Part shown: piece after piece, positions 51,670 to 60,241 of the stretch
Layout of the letters: each line of letters starts with the position of its first letter
Numbering within the stretch: position 1 is the first letter of the stretch
The notes under the pieces: generated by a model
Told to the model about the DNA's origin: nothing
Seen by the model: only the letters and a program-made list of their open reading frames with translations
Databases searched by the model: none
From: CAVQBL01 sp963710715
Lineage (GTDB): Bacteria > Pseudomonadota > Gammaproteobacteria > DSM-16500
Assembly (NCBI GenBank): GCA_963710715.1
Contig: CAVQBL010000013.1
Location: 495,631-559,630, forward strand
Reading direction: 5' to 3'
Length of the DNA stretch: 64,000 nt
Made by a program: the position numbers and the translations under genes

Positions 51670-53043
51670 ATGAAAGGATGCTCGTCAGCTATGCAATTTA
51701 TTGCAGCACAGGACAATTTTAACGAATCACGAGTGTTGACAGGAGAGGACTTGCTTGCAGTTAAATTTATATTCAGTTCATCTTTCCAAGTTAACTTAGC
51801 GGATGGTGATTCTTTGTTTGTGAAACAGGTAGTGCGTTTTGCTCCCAACCAACGGTTGATTGCATTCGGCACCTGGCAAGGAAAACCCGTTGCTGCAAAA
51901 TTATTTTTTCATCCTAAACATGCTAAACGGTATATGGAGCAAGAAAAAGCTGGTATTAAGTTATTACAGGAAAATCAAATTTCAACCCCTGCGCTGTATT
52001 ATCAAGGCATGAGTCAGGATGGAAAAGTTTATGTTTTATTGTTTGAGAAAATAGCGAATGCAAAAACTCTGGATGAAATATGGAGAAATAGAACATCGGT
52101 AGGAAGTGTGCTGCCTTTATTACAATCAGTTATTACTGAGGTTGCAGGCCAGCATATTTTAGGCGCATTGCAGCAAGATATAAATCTTAAAAATTTTCTA
52201 CTAACAGAAAACACTATTTATACGCTGGATGGCACTCAAATTAAAAATTCTCATGGCCCTGTGTCTAAAGATGCCAGCATGAACAATCTCGCTTGGTTTT
52301 TTTTATTTCTGGGCGTTGAAATTGAAGATTATCAAGGAGAATTATTTCGACATTACGCTAAAACACGAGGCTGGTTAATAAAAAACGAAGATATTCTTGA
52401 GTTATCACGCTTAATTAAAAACCACGTAAAGTTATACTGGAAAAGAATGGAAAGAAAAATTTTTGAAGAAAGTTCCGATTTTTCGTTAATTCAAGCGGGC
52501 AGGATGGTTGGCATGTTTGATCGAAGCTACGCTTCACTTGCGTTGATTAATTTTTTACGTGACCCTGATAGTGCATTTAATCACCCAACAGCGGAACTTT
52601 TGAAACCAGGTCAAGCAGCAGATACAGCAAAGATCACACTTGATAATCGAATATTTATTATAAAGCGTTATCAAGCGAAAAAGCTTTGGCAGCGCTTTAC
52701 TGTATCACGCGCATCTATTTTATGGCGATTGGCTCATAAATTAAGTTTTTTTGGTATTAGGATAGCAAAGCCAGTTGCATATATCGAAAAAAAATTATTA
52801 AAAATCTCAAATAAATCTTATTATGTAACTGAATATGTTTCAGATGAACATGCGGATGCATTTTTTATTCGACATGGTACTCAAAAAGAAAAAATTTCTG
52901 GCATGGTGAATCGCATTTCTACACTGTTAAAAAATGTAAATAAACTAAAGATAAAGTATAGTGATTTGCAAATGACAGATATTCTGGTTGATCATCTTGG
53001 TTTACCAGTCATTGTTGATTTAGATAATATGATAGAATCGTAA
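51670..53043 (+). CDS. Tandem lipopolysaccharide-kinase-like (Kdo/WaaP-type) protein
   Basis: A 457-residue cytosolic protein with two kinase-like halves. In the first, KPVAAKLFFHPKHAKRYMEQ looks like the ATP-binding lysine strand, and HILGALQQDINLKNFLLTEN corresponds to the catalytic loop, with Gln in place of His and Asp-x-x-x-x-Asn kept. The second half has IFIIKRYQAKKLWQR and YSDLQMTDILVDHLGLPVIV, where the catalytic loop is degenerate. This resembles the Kdo/WaaP (InaA) kinase group that phosphorylates LPS core sugars. Whether it is active is uncertain. GGAGA lies 6 bp before the ATG. The mirror copy is identical. Confidence 0.72.
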   Translation: MKGCSSAMQFIAAQDNFNESRVLTGEDLLAVKFIFSSSFQVNLADGDSLFVKQVVRFAPNQRLIAFGTWQGKPVAAKLFFHPKHAKRYMEQEKAGIKLLQENQISTPALYYQGMSQDGKVYVLLFEKIANAKTLDEIWRNRTSVGSVLPLLQSVITEVAGQHILGALQQDINLKNFLLTENTIYTLDGTQIKNSHGPVSKDASMNNLAWFFLFLGVEIEDYQGELFRHYAKTRGWLIKNEDILELSRLIKNHVKLYWKRMERKIFEESSDFSLIQAGRMVGMFDRSYASLALINFLRDPDSAFNHPTAELLKPGQAADTAKITLDNRIFIIKRYQAKKLWQRFTVSRASILWRLAHKLSFFGIRIAKPVAYIEKKLLKISNKSYYVTEYVSDEHADAFFIRHGTQKEKISGMVNRISTLLKNVNKLKIKYSDLQMTDILVDHLGLPVIVDLDNMIES

Positions 53044-53084
53044 TCAAGCGGACAAAAAACGGCCGCCGTCCTGAAAAACACGGG

Positions 53085-54266
53085 CTAATCCGGAATGCTT
53101 TTTAAATACCTCCACATCACAATAATGGGAAGTAATCCAATTGCTAAGAAGAGATATTTGCTGCCAATAAATTGTAAACCATAGCCTCCTAATATAGGGC
53201 CGACGGAGATACCTAAGACGCCTAAGTTAAAAATTCCATTATAACTAGCGATTAAATGTTTGGGTGCAATTCGCATTATTAACAAACTATTAATAGGTAA
53301 GGTAAATAATTCTCCGAAACTAAATAAACCCGATGCAATCAGCATTGTTGTAGGAGAAGGGTAAAATGCAATTAACATAAATGCTGAAAAAAATAACAAG
53401 CTTCCGATTACACCGCTTAATTTTACTGAATTAAATTCAGCCCAGCGTGCAACAAATGGCTGGAATAAAACGCAGATAATAGCGTTGACTATCATCAGCT
53501 GGCTGACCAAAATTGCAGGATTGGGTACAAGATGAGTAATGTACTGAGGCATTGTCGAGTCAAGTTGTGAATAAGCAGTCCACATCAGAAAATTGATGAA
53601 TGTAATATTAATTAAAATTTTGTCTTTATATAACTCGCCAAAATTTTTCCACCAAACAACAGTATTTGGTGGCGTATTTTGTTGAGATTGAAGATGTTTC
53701 TTTCCAAACAAAAGTAACATAACGGCTACTAAAATATGAATTGTGCCAGCAATGTAGAAAATCATTAAAGATTGTTGATTTGCCATAATAGCGCCAATCA
53801 GTGGCCCAAAAACCAAACCTAAGTTGATGGCAATAAATCTTGCGCTGTAAGAGTAAGATAAATTCTCTTTTTCTGTGTTTTTTACTAATAGAGAGATAGA
53901 GCTAATATCTGAGAATGATCGTAAGCAGCCTAGAGTCGCATTGACGAGAAGTAGCCCGTAAAATAATTTCATTGACAGTGAAAATAAAAAATAACAGAGA
54001 CCAGCAAGTATAAGTGAAACAATTAAAATATTTTTTTGTGAATGGCGGTCGATATATATTCCATTGAATAATCCGGTAATACTAAAAGCTAGGCCTGATA
54101 TTCCAATGACCATTCCAATTTGGCCTGGTGTTAATATTCCATCACGAGTAAGATACACTGCTAAAAAAGGCAGTGTCATGAAATAACCGATGCGCGTTAG
54201 CAGTGCAATAAGAGCAACTATATAACCTATTTTGGAAATTTTTTTGAAGAAGGTGAGTAGTTGCAT
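53085..54266 (-). CDS. MFS transporter (MdtH-like)
   Basis: A 393-residue polytopic protein with the MFS twelve-helix pattern. Motif A region is GLFNGIYIDRHSQKN, where Asn-Gly-Ile-Tyr-Ile-Asp-Arg replaces the usual G-x-L-a-D-r. LVFGPLIGAIMANQQ and SVGPILGGYGLQFIG are the G-x-x-x-G-P-x-x-G-G-type segments. It resembles small drug exporters; the substrate is unknown. It is divergent from the MATE gene at 54605, with 338 bp between them. The mirror copy at 56721 differs in one scrambled patch and one residue. Confidence 0.88.
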   Translation of the reverse strand: MQLLTFFKKISKIGYIVALIALLTRIGYFMTLPFLAVYLTRDGILTPGQIGMVIGISGLAFSITGLFNGIYIDRHSQKNILIVSLILAGLCYFLFSLSMKLFYGLLLVNATLGCLRSFSDISSISLLVKNTEKENLSYSYSARFIAINLGLVFGPLIGAIMANQQSLMIFYIAGTIHILVAVMLLLFGKKHLQSQQNTPPNTVVWWKNFGELYKDKILINITFINFLMWTAYSQLDSTMPQYITHLVPNPAILVSQLMIVNAIICVLFQPFVARWAEFNSVKLSGVIGSLLFFSAFMLIAFYPSPTTMLIASGLFSFGELFTLPINSLLIMRIAPKHLIASYNGIFNLGVLGISVGPILGGYGLQFIGSKYLFLAIGLLPIIVMWRYLKSIPD

Positions 54267-54386
54267 AGGTTTTCTAATGCCCTGAATAGAAACTGAAAAG
54301 TTATCAGCAAGTACTTGTTAATGCAAGGTGTTTGCATGTTCTAACCAGCAATTATCCCGTTTGAGACCTGGTCCAATACCACGGGG

Positions 54387-54455
54387 TTAACAATGCAAGT
54401 GAGTACCATCGCGCGACACCCCGAATTTATATCGAAAACGTACTTGCATTGTTAA
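54387..54455. repeat. Inverted repeat in the MFS/MATE divergent region
   Basis: The perfect 14-bp arms TTAACAATGCAAGT and ACTTGCATTGTTAA enclose 41 bp. It lies in the 338-bp gap between two divergent transporter genes, where shared promoters and an operator would be expected. Nothing else clear is seen in 54267-54604. Confidence 0.7.
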
Positions 54456-54604
54456 TCGCGCAACAGTGGCATATGACTATCAAAAGCACTAAACTGCAAT
54501 AACGCCTCTGTGCGGGAAAGATTAATGGCTTAATATCGTTGTTTTCAATATAATGCTAATACTTAAACCTAATATTTGTGATTATTTATTTTCAGAGTTC
54601 AATA

Positions 54605-55492
54605 ATGCGTGAATCACTTACTGCTGTCTTTAAATTAGCATCATTTGCTCTGCCTCTCTCTGCAGGAGCGCTCATTAACATGGTTTCTAGTTTTGCTGCC
54701 ATGTTTATGGTAGCCAAGCTGGGAGAACACGAGCTCGCTGCGGCTGCGCTCGCTGTCCCAACATTTATGACTATTACCATGATTATGCCGGTTTTTTATG
54801 CGGTAGCGATTTTAATTAGTCATTATAGAGGACAAGAAAAGGCATTAACGGATATTGGTGAGCTTGTCAGAAATGGATTATGGTTGGCAGTTATTTTAGC
54901 GTCTATTGCTAGTGTTTTTTTATGGAATGCAGACCGTATTCTTTTATTATTTGGACAAGATCCTCAATTGATTCAATTGACTCCCAGTTATTTTCATTTC
55001 GCCGCATTATCTTTGATACCCATGTTAATTGTTGCGGTTGTTGCTCAATTTTATTCTGGAATTGGACATCCTCGATTTACATTACACATTTCTATGATTG
55101 GTGTGCCAGCAGTAATATTATTATCTTACGGTATGATTTTAGGAAAAGCGGGTTTACCTAAGCTGGGTTTAGCGGGTGTAACCTGCGCGACACTTATTGT
55201 GCAATGTATCATTTGTGTTTGCGTGTTAAGTTATATGATTTTTGGAAAAGAGATTAAGAAATATAAAATTTTTTCAGGAATATGTTGCCTAATTGGTCTG
55301 TATGTAAAAAAATTTTTTTATTAGGCTATCCCATCGGCATGCAGTTCGGTGGGGAATTGGCAGCAATGACAGTTGCTACTTATTTTATGGGTTATTTTGG
55401 TGTAACAGCACTTGCTGCATCACAAATCGTTTCGCAATATGCATTGTTGATTATAATGATAACGTTGGGTTTGTCACAAGCGTTGTCTATAA
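54605..55492 (+). pseudogene. MATE-family efflux transporter, truncated at the palindrome centre
   Basis: A multidrug and toxin extrusion transporter beginning MRESLTAVFKLASFALPLSA, with NMVSSFAAMFMVAKLGEHEL and GQDPQLIQLTPSYFHF in the family positions. The frame breaks near 55280, where one A is missing (the mirror copy has it). The coding sequence then runs into the palindrome centre after about 296 residues. MATE proteins have about 450 residues, so roughly the last third is absent from both arms. This places the junction inside a gene and is a key argument that the palindrome is not an old, stable structure. Confidence 0.9.
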
Positions 55493-55500
55493 ATATAGAC
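55485..55500. other. Centre of the giant palindrome
   Basis: GTCTATA and TATAGAC flank a two-base AA spacer (55492-55493); on either side the inverted identity continues through GTTTGTCACAAGC and beyond. Such a minimal spacer is typical of fold-back template switching. Confidence 0.95.
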
Positions 55501-56382
55501 AACGCTTGTGACAAACCCAACGTTATCATTATAATCAACAATGCATATTGCGAAACGATTTGTGATGCAGCAAGTGCTGTTACACCAAAATAACCCATAA
55601 AATAAGTAGCAACTGTCATTGCTGCCAATTCCCCACCGAACTGCATGCCGATGGGATAGCCTAATAAAAAAATTTTTTTACATACAGACCAATTAGGCAA
55701 CATATTTCCTGAAAAAATTTTATATTTCTTAATCTCTTTTCCAAAAATCATATAACTTAACACGCAAACACAAATGATACATTGCACAATAAGTGTCGCG
55801 CAGGTTACACCCGCTAAACCCAGCTTAGGTAAACCCTGCTTTTCCTAAAATCATACCGTAAGATAATAATATTACTGCTGGCACACCAATCATAGAAATG
55901 TGTAATGTAAATCGAGGATGTCCAATTCCAGAATAAAATTGAGCAACAACCGCAACAATTAACATGGGTATCAAAGATAATGCGGCGAAATGAAAATAAG
56001 TGGGAGTCAATTGAATCAATTGAGGATCTTGTCCAAATAATAAAAGAATACGGTCCGCATTCCATAAAAAAACACTAGCAATAGACGCTAAAATAACTGC
56101 CAACCATAATCCATTTCTGACAAGCTCACCAATATCCGTTAATGCCTTTTCTTGTCCTCTATAATGACTAATTAAAATCGCTACCGCATAAAAAACCGGC
56201 ATAATCATGGTAATAGTCATAAATGTTGGGACAGCGAGCGCAGCCGCAGCGAGCTCGTGTTCTCCCAGCTTGGCTACCATAAACATGGCAGCAAAACTAG
56301 AAACCATGTTAATGAGCGCTCCTGCAGAGAGAGGCAGAGCAAATGATGCTAATTTAAAGACAGCAGTAAGTGATTCACGCAT
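55493..56382 (-). pseudogene. MATE transporter, mirror copy truncated at the centre
   Basis: The same MATE sequence on the minus strand, starting at 56382 and ending at the palindrome centre. Here the break is different: one extra T near 55837 ends the first frame at GMILGKAGFT. The base missing at 55280 in the other arm is present. One Ser-to-Thr difference (PSYFHF against PTYFHF) is also seen. Each arm thus carries its own single indel. Confidence 0.88.
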
Positions 56383-56531
56383 TATTGAACTCTGAAAATA
56401 AATAATCACAAATATTAGGTTTAAGTATTAGCATTATATTGAAAACAACGATATTAAGCCATTAATCTTTCCCGCACAGAGGCGTTATTGCAGTTTAGTG
56501 CTTTTGATAGTCATATGCCACTGTTGCGCGA

Positions 56532-56600
56532 TTAACAATGCAAGTACGTTTTCGATATAAATTCGGGGTGTCGCGCGATGGTACTCACTTGCATTGTTAA
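56532..56600. repeat. Mirror copy of the divergent-region inverted repeat
   Basis: The same 14-bp arms TTAACAATGCAAGT and ACTTGCATTGTTAA as at 54387, in the right arm between MATE and MFS. The surrounding 56383-56720 otherwise holds only the mirrored promoter region. Confidence 0.7.
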
Positions 56601-56720
56601 CCCCGTGGTATTGGACCAGGTCTCAAACGGGATAATTGCTGGTTAGAACATGCAAACACCTTGCATTAACAAGTACTTGCTGATAACTTTTCAGTTTCTA
56701 TTCAGGGCATTAGAAAACCT

Positions 56721-57899
56721 ATGCAACTACTCACCTTCTTCAAAAAAATTTCCAAAATAGGTTATATAGTTGCTCTTATTGCACTGCTAACGCGCATCGG
56801 TTATTTCATGACACTGCCTTTTTTAGCAGTGTATCTTACTCGTGATGGAATATTAACACCAGGCCAAATTGGAATGGTCATTGGAATATCAGGCCTAGCT
56901 TTTAGTATTACCGGATTATTCAATGGAATATATATCGACCGCCATTCACAAAAAAATATTTTAATTGTTTCACTTATACTTGCTGGTCTCTGTTATTTTT
57001 TATTTTCACTGTCAATGAAATTATTTTACGGGCTACTTCTCGTCAATGCGACTCTAGGCTGCTCAGATAATTGTAAGATTATTAGCTCTATCTCTCTAGT
57101 AAAAAACACAGAAAAAGAGAATTTATCTTACTCTTACAGCGCAAGATTTATTGCCATCAACTTAGGTTTGGTTTTTGGGCCACTGATTGGCGCTATTATG
57201 GCAAATCAACAATCTTTAATGATTTTCTACATTGCTGGCACAATTCATATTTTAGTAGCCGTTATGTTACTTTTGTTTGGAAAGAAACATCTTCAATCTC
57301 AACAAAATACGCCACCAAATACTGTTGTTTGGTGGAAAAATTTTGGCGAGTTATATAAAGACAAAATTTTAATTAATATTACATTCATCAATTTTCTGAT
57401 GTGGACTGCTTATTCACAACTTGACTCGACAATGCCTCAGTACATTACTGATCTTGTACCCAATCCTGCAATTTTGGTCAGCCAGCTGATGATAGTCAAC
57501 GCCATTATCTGCGTTTTATTCCAGCCATTTGTTGCACGCTGGGCTGAATTTAATTCAGTAAAATTAAGCGGTGTAATCGGAAGCTTGTTATTTTTTTCAG
57601 CATTTATGTTAATTGCATTTTATCCTTCTCCTACAACAATGCTGATTGCATCGGGTTTATTTAGTTTCGGAGAATTATTTACCTTACCTATTAATAGTTT
57701 GTTAATAATGCGAATTGCACCCAAACATTTAATCGCTAGTTATAATGGAATTTTTAACTTAGGCGTCTTAGGTATCTCCGTCGGCCCTATATTAGGAGGC
57801 TATGGTTTACAATTTATTGGCAGCAAATATCTCTTCTTAGCAATTGGATTACTTCCCATTATTGTGATGTGGAGGTATTTAAAAAGCATTCCGGATTAG
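56721..57899 (+). CDS. MFS transporter, mirror copy
   Basis: A 392-residue copy of the gene at 53085. Near 57058-57105 the DNA is scrambled relative to the left arm: NATLGCSDNCKIISSISLV against NATLGCLRSFSDISSISLLV. One residue differs later (ITDLVP against ITHLVP). The rest is identical. The left version looks more natural for an MFS helix-4/5 region. The patch is a good place to test whether the arm is misassembled. Confidence 0.8.
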   Translation: MQLLTFFKKISKIGYIVALIALLTRIGYFMTLPFLAVYLTRDGILTPGQIGMVIGISGLAFSITGLFNGIYIDRHSQKNILIVSLILAGLCYFLFSLSMKLFYGLLLVNATLGCSDNCKIISSISLVKNTEKENLSYSYSARFIAINLGLVFGPLIGAIMANQQSLMIFYIAGTIHILVAVMLLLFGKKHLQSQQNTPPNTVVWWKNFGELYKDKILINITFINFLMWTAYSQLDSTMPQYITDLVPNPAILVSQLMIVNAIICVLFQPFVARWAEFNSVKLSGVIGSLLFFSAFMLIAFYPSPTTMLIASGLFSFGELFTLPINSLLIMRIAPKHLIASYNGIFNLGVLGISVGPILGGYGLQFIGSKYLFLAIGLLPIIVMWRYLKSIPD

Positions 57900-57940
57900 C
57901 CCGTGTTTTTCAGGACGGCGGCCGTTTTTTGTCCGCTTGA

Positions 57941-59314
57941 TTACGATTCTATCATATTATCTAAATCAACAATGACTGGTAAACCAAGATGATCAACCAG
58001 AATATCTGTCATTTGCAAATCACTATACTTTATCTTTAGTTTATTTACATTTTTTAACAGTGTAGAAATGCGATTCACCATGCCAGAAATTTTTTCTTTT
58101 TGAGTACCATGTCGAATAAAAAATGCATCCGCATGTTCATCTGAAACATATTCAGTTACATAATAAGATTTATTTGAGATTTTTAATAATTTTTTTTCGA
58201 TATATGCAACTGGCTTTGCTATCCTAATACCAAAAAAACTTAATTTATGAGCCAATCGCCATAAAATAGATGCGCGTGATACAGTAAAGCGCTGCCAAAG
58301 CTTTTTCGCTTGATAACGCTTTATAATAAATATTCGATTATCAAGTGTGATCTTTGCTGTATCTGCTGCTTGACCTGGTTTCAAAAGTTCCGCTGTTGGG
58401 TGATTAAATGCACTATCAGGGTCACGTAAAAAATTAATCAACGCAAGTGAAGCGTAGCTTCGATCAAACATGCCAACCATCCTGCCCGCTTGAATTAACG
58501 AAAAATCGGAACTTTCTTCAAAAATTTTTCTTTCCATTCTTTTCCAGTATAACTTTACGTGGTTTTTAATTAAGCGTGATAACTCAAGAATATCTTCGTT
58601 TTTTATTAACCAGCCTCGTGTTTTAGCGTAATGTCGAAATAATTCTCCTTGATAATCTTCAATTTCAACGCCCAGAAATAAAAAAAACCAAGCGAGATTG
58701 TTCATGCTGGCATCTTTAGACACAGGGCCATGAGAATTTTTAATTTGAGTGCCATCCAGCGTATAAATAGTGTTTTCTGTTAGTAGAAAATTTTTAAGAT
58801 TTATATCTTGCTGCAATGCGCCTAAAATATGCTGGCCTGCAACCTCAGTAATAACTGATTGTAATAAAGGCAGCACACTTCCTACCGATGTTCTATTTCT
58901 CCATATTTCATCCAGAGTTTTTGCATTCGCTATTTTCTCAAACAATAAAACATAAACTTTTCCATCCTGACTCATGCCTTGATAATACAGCGCAGGGGTT
59001 GAAATTTGATTTTCCTGTAATAACTTAATACCAGCTTTTTCTTGCTCCATATACCGTTTAGCATGTTTAGGATGAAAAAATAATTTTGCAGCAACGGGTT
59101 TTCCTTGCCAGGTGCCGAATGCAATCAACCGTTGGTTGGGAGCAAAACGCACTACCTGTTTCACAAACAAAGAATCACCATCCGCTAAGTTAACTTGGAA
59201 AGATGAACTGAATATAAATTTAACTGCAAGCAAGTCCTCTCCTGTCAACACTCGTGATTCGTTAAAATTGTCCTGTGCTGCAATAAATTGCATAGCTGAC
59301 GAGCATCCTTTCAT
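57941..59314 (-). CDS. Tandem kinase-like protein, mirror copy
   Basis: Identical over all 457 residues to the gene at 51670, including the degenerate second catalytic loop. Complete identity next to damaged neighbours means the duplication is very recent or artificial. Confidence 0.75.
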   Translation of the reverse strand: MKGCSSAMQFIAAQDNFNESRVLTGEDLLAVKFIFSSSFQVNLADGDSLFVKQVVRFAPNQRLIAFGTWQGKPVAAKLFFHPKHAKRYMEQEKAGIKLLQENQISTPALYYQGMSQDGKVYVLLFEKIANAKTLDEIWRNRTSVGSVLPLLQSVITEVAGQHILGALQQDINLKNFLLTENTIYTLDGTQIKNSHGPVSKDASMNNLAWFFLFLGVEIEDYQGELFRHYAKTRGWLIKNEDILELSRLIKNHVKLYWKRMERKIFEESSDFSLIQAGRMVGMFDRSYASLALINFLRDPDSAFNHPTAELLKPGQAADTAKITLDNRIFIIKRYQAKKLWQRFTVSRASILWRLAHKLSFFGIRIAKPVAYIEKKLLKISNKSYYVTEYVSDEHADAFFIRHGTQKEKISGMVNRISTLLKNVNKLKIKYSDLQMTDILVDHLGLPVIVDLDNMIES

Positions 59315-59333
59315 ACTATCTCCTATCGAGCAT

Positions 59334-59384
59334 AAATTTTGATTTGCGAAATTATAGCGCAGCCATGCTGTATCTTCTACCTGA
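59334..59384 (-). pseudogene. L,D-transpeptidase 3' remnant, mirror copy
   Basis: The same transpeptidase-like remnant as at 51600, encoding the AWLRYNF segment, on the minus strand between the kinase-like start and the hairpin. Confidence 0.55.
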
Positions 59385-59398
59385 ATGATGGTTTACGC

Positions 59399-59468
59399 AA
59401 TGGGGTCAGGCCTGAGAAATTGACTTATTAAGTGGTTAATAAGTCAATTTCTCAGGCCTGACCCCATT
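59399..59468. repeat. Perfect 33-bp hairpin, mirror copy
   Basis: The same perfect stem as at 51516. The loop is the complement of the other copy's loop, as expected for an inverted duplicate. Confidence 0.9.
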
Positions 59469-59474
59469 AACTGG

Positions 59475-60044
59475 TTAGTAGTGTCTAACAACTACCTTAG
59501 TACCCACATTAACAAAGTTATAGCGTAGCCATTCTGCATCTGCTACATGCATACGCACACATCCATGGCTTATATTACCATCTGCTACCTCACCACTGGG
59601 TGATCCATGTAATGCCATGCCACCGGTAAAATACATGCAATATGGCATCGGCGCACCACCGCGATGTAACGGGAATTTTTTCGACACGCAACTTGCATCG
59701 CCAACAGAACGTACGCGATAGCTACCCGAACTTGTATGACAACGTCGTCCAAGATCTGGACACCAATCTGAACCAGCTGAGGCTAACCCAGCTTTTTCCA
59801 GGGTTCCATCTTTCTTATAAGCACCCCAGACATGCACATTTGGATCTACAATAACCTCTTTTTCGCCCCCTGTATTAATTTTTGCAGGTATGCGTGATGC
59901 ATAGTTAACATTAGAATTGCCTGATGAGCTTCCATACCCGTATCCATATCCACTGTCATCATCAGGAAGCGATGAGCACGAACAAAGCCCTAATGAATAT
60001 AAACAGAACAGGGACGATATCACACATGCTTTTATATTTTTCAT
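59475..60044 (-). CDS. L,D-transpeptidase lipoprotein, mirror copy
   Basis: Identical to the 189-residue YkuD protein at 50940, including lipobox, His146, His160 and Cys162, and preceded by the same CAGGAGG ribosome site. If the palindrome is real, the cell has two copies of this enzyme. Confidence 0.88.
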   Translation of the reverse strand: MKNIKACVISSLFCLYSLGLCSCSSLPDDDSGYGYGYGSSSGNSNVNYASRIPAKINTGGEKEVIVDPNVHVWGAYKKDGTLEKAGLASAGSDWCPDLGRRCHTSSGSYRVRSVGDASCVSKKFPLHRGGAPMPYCMYFTGGMALHGSPSGEVADGNISHGCVRMHVADAEWLRYNFVNVGTKVVVRHY

Positions 60045-60241
60045 GGTAAGCACCTCCTGTATATTCCTTATACTCACAAGTTTAGTACACAAGATTTCGA
60101 TTTGTTCAAATTCAAATTATTTAATTAGATTTTTTACTTATAAATTAAACAGTGATGTTTTATTTGATTAAAATATGATCACTTTATTGCCTGAGCATTT
60201 CTGACACAATCAAATGACCTTAAGATTTGCTTAAGAAATAA

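Larger units (their letters stand above)
46984..55492. repeat. Left arm of giant inverted repeat (at least 8.5 kb)
   Basis: Paired positions across the centre add up to about 110984: for example the kinase-like genes 51670-53043 and 57941-59314, and the transpeptidase stops at 51509 and 59475. The junction is GTCTATA-AA-TATAGAC, a spacer of two bases at 55492-55493. The outer limit shown is the mirror of the window end, so the true limit is unknown. The central genes agree almost perfectly and differ by a few indels and one scrambled patch. See the right arm for its state. Confidence 0.95.
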
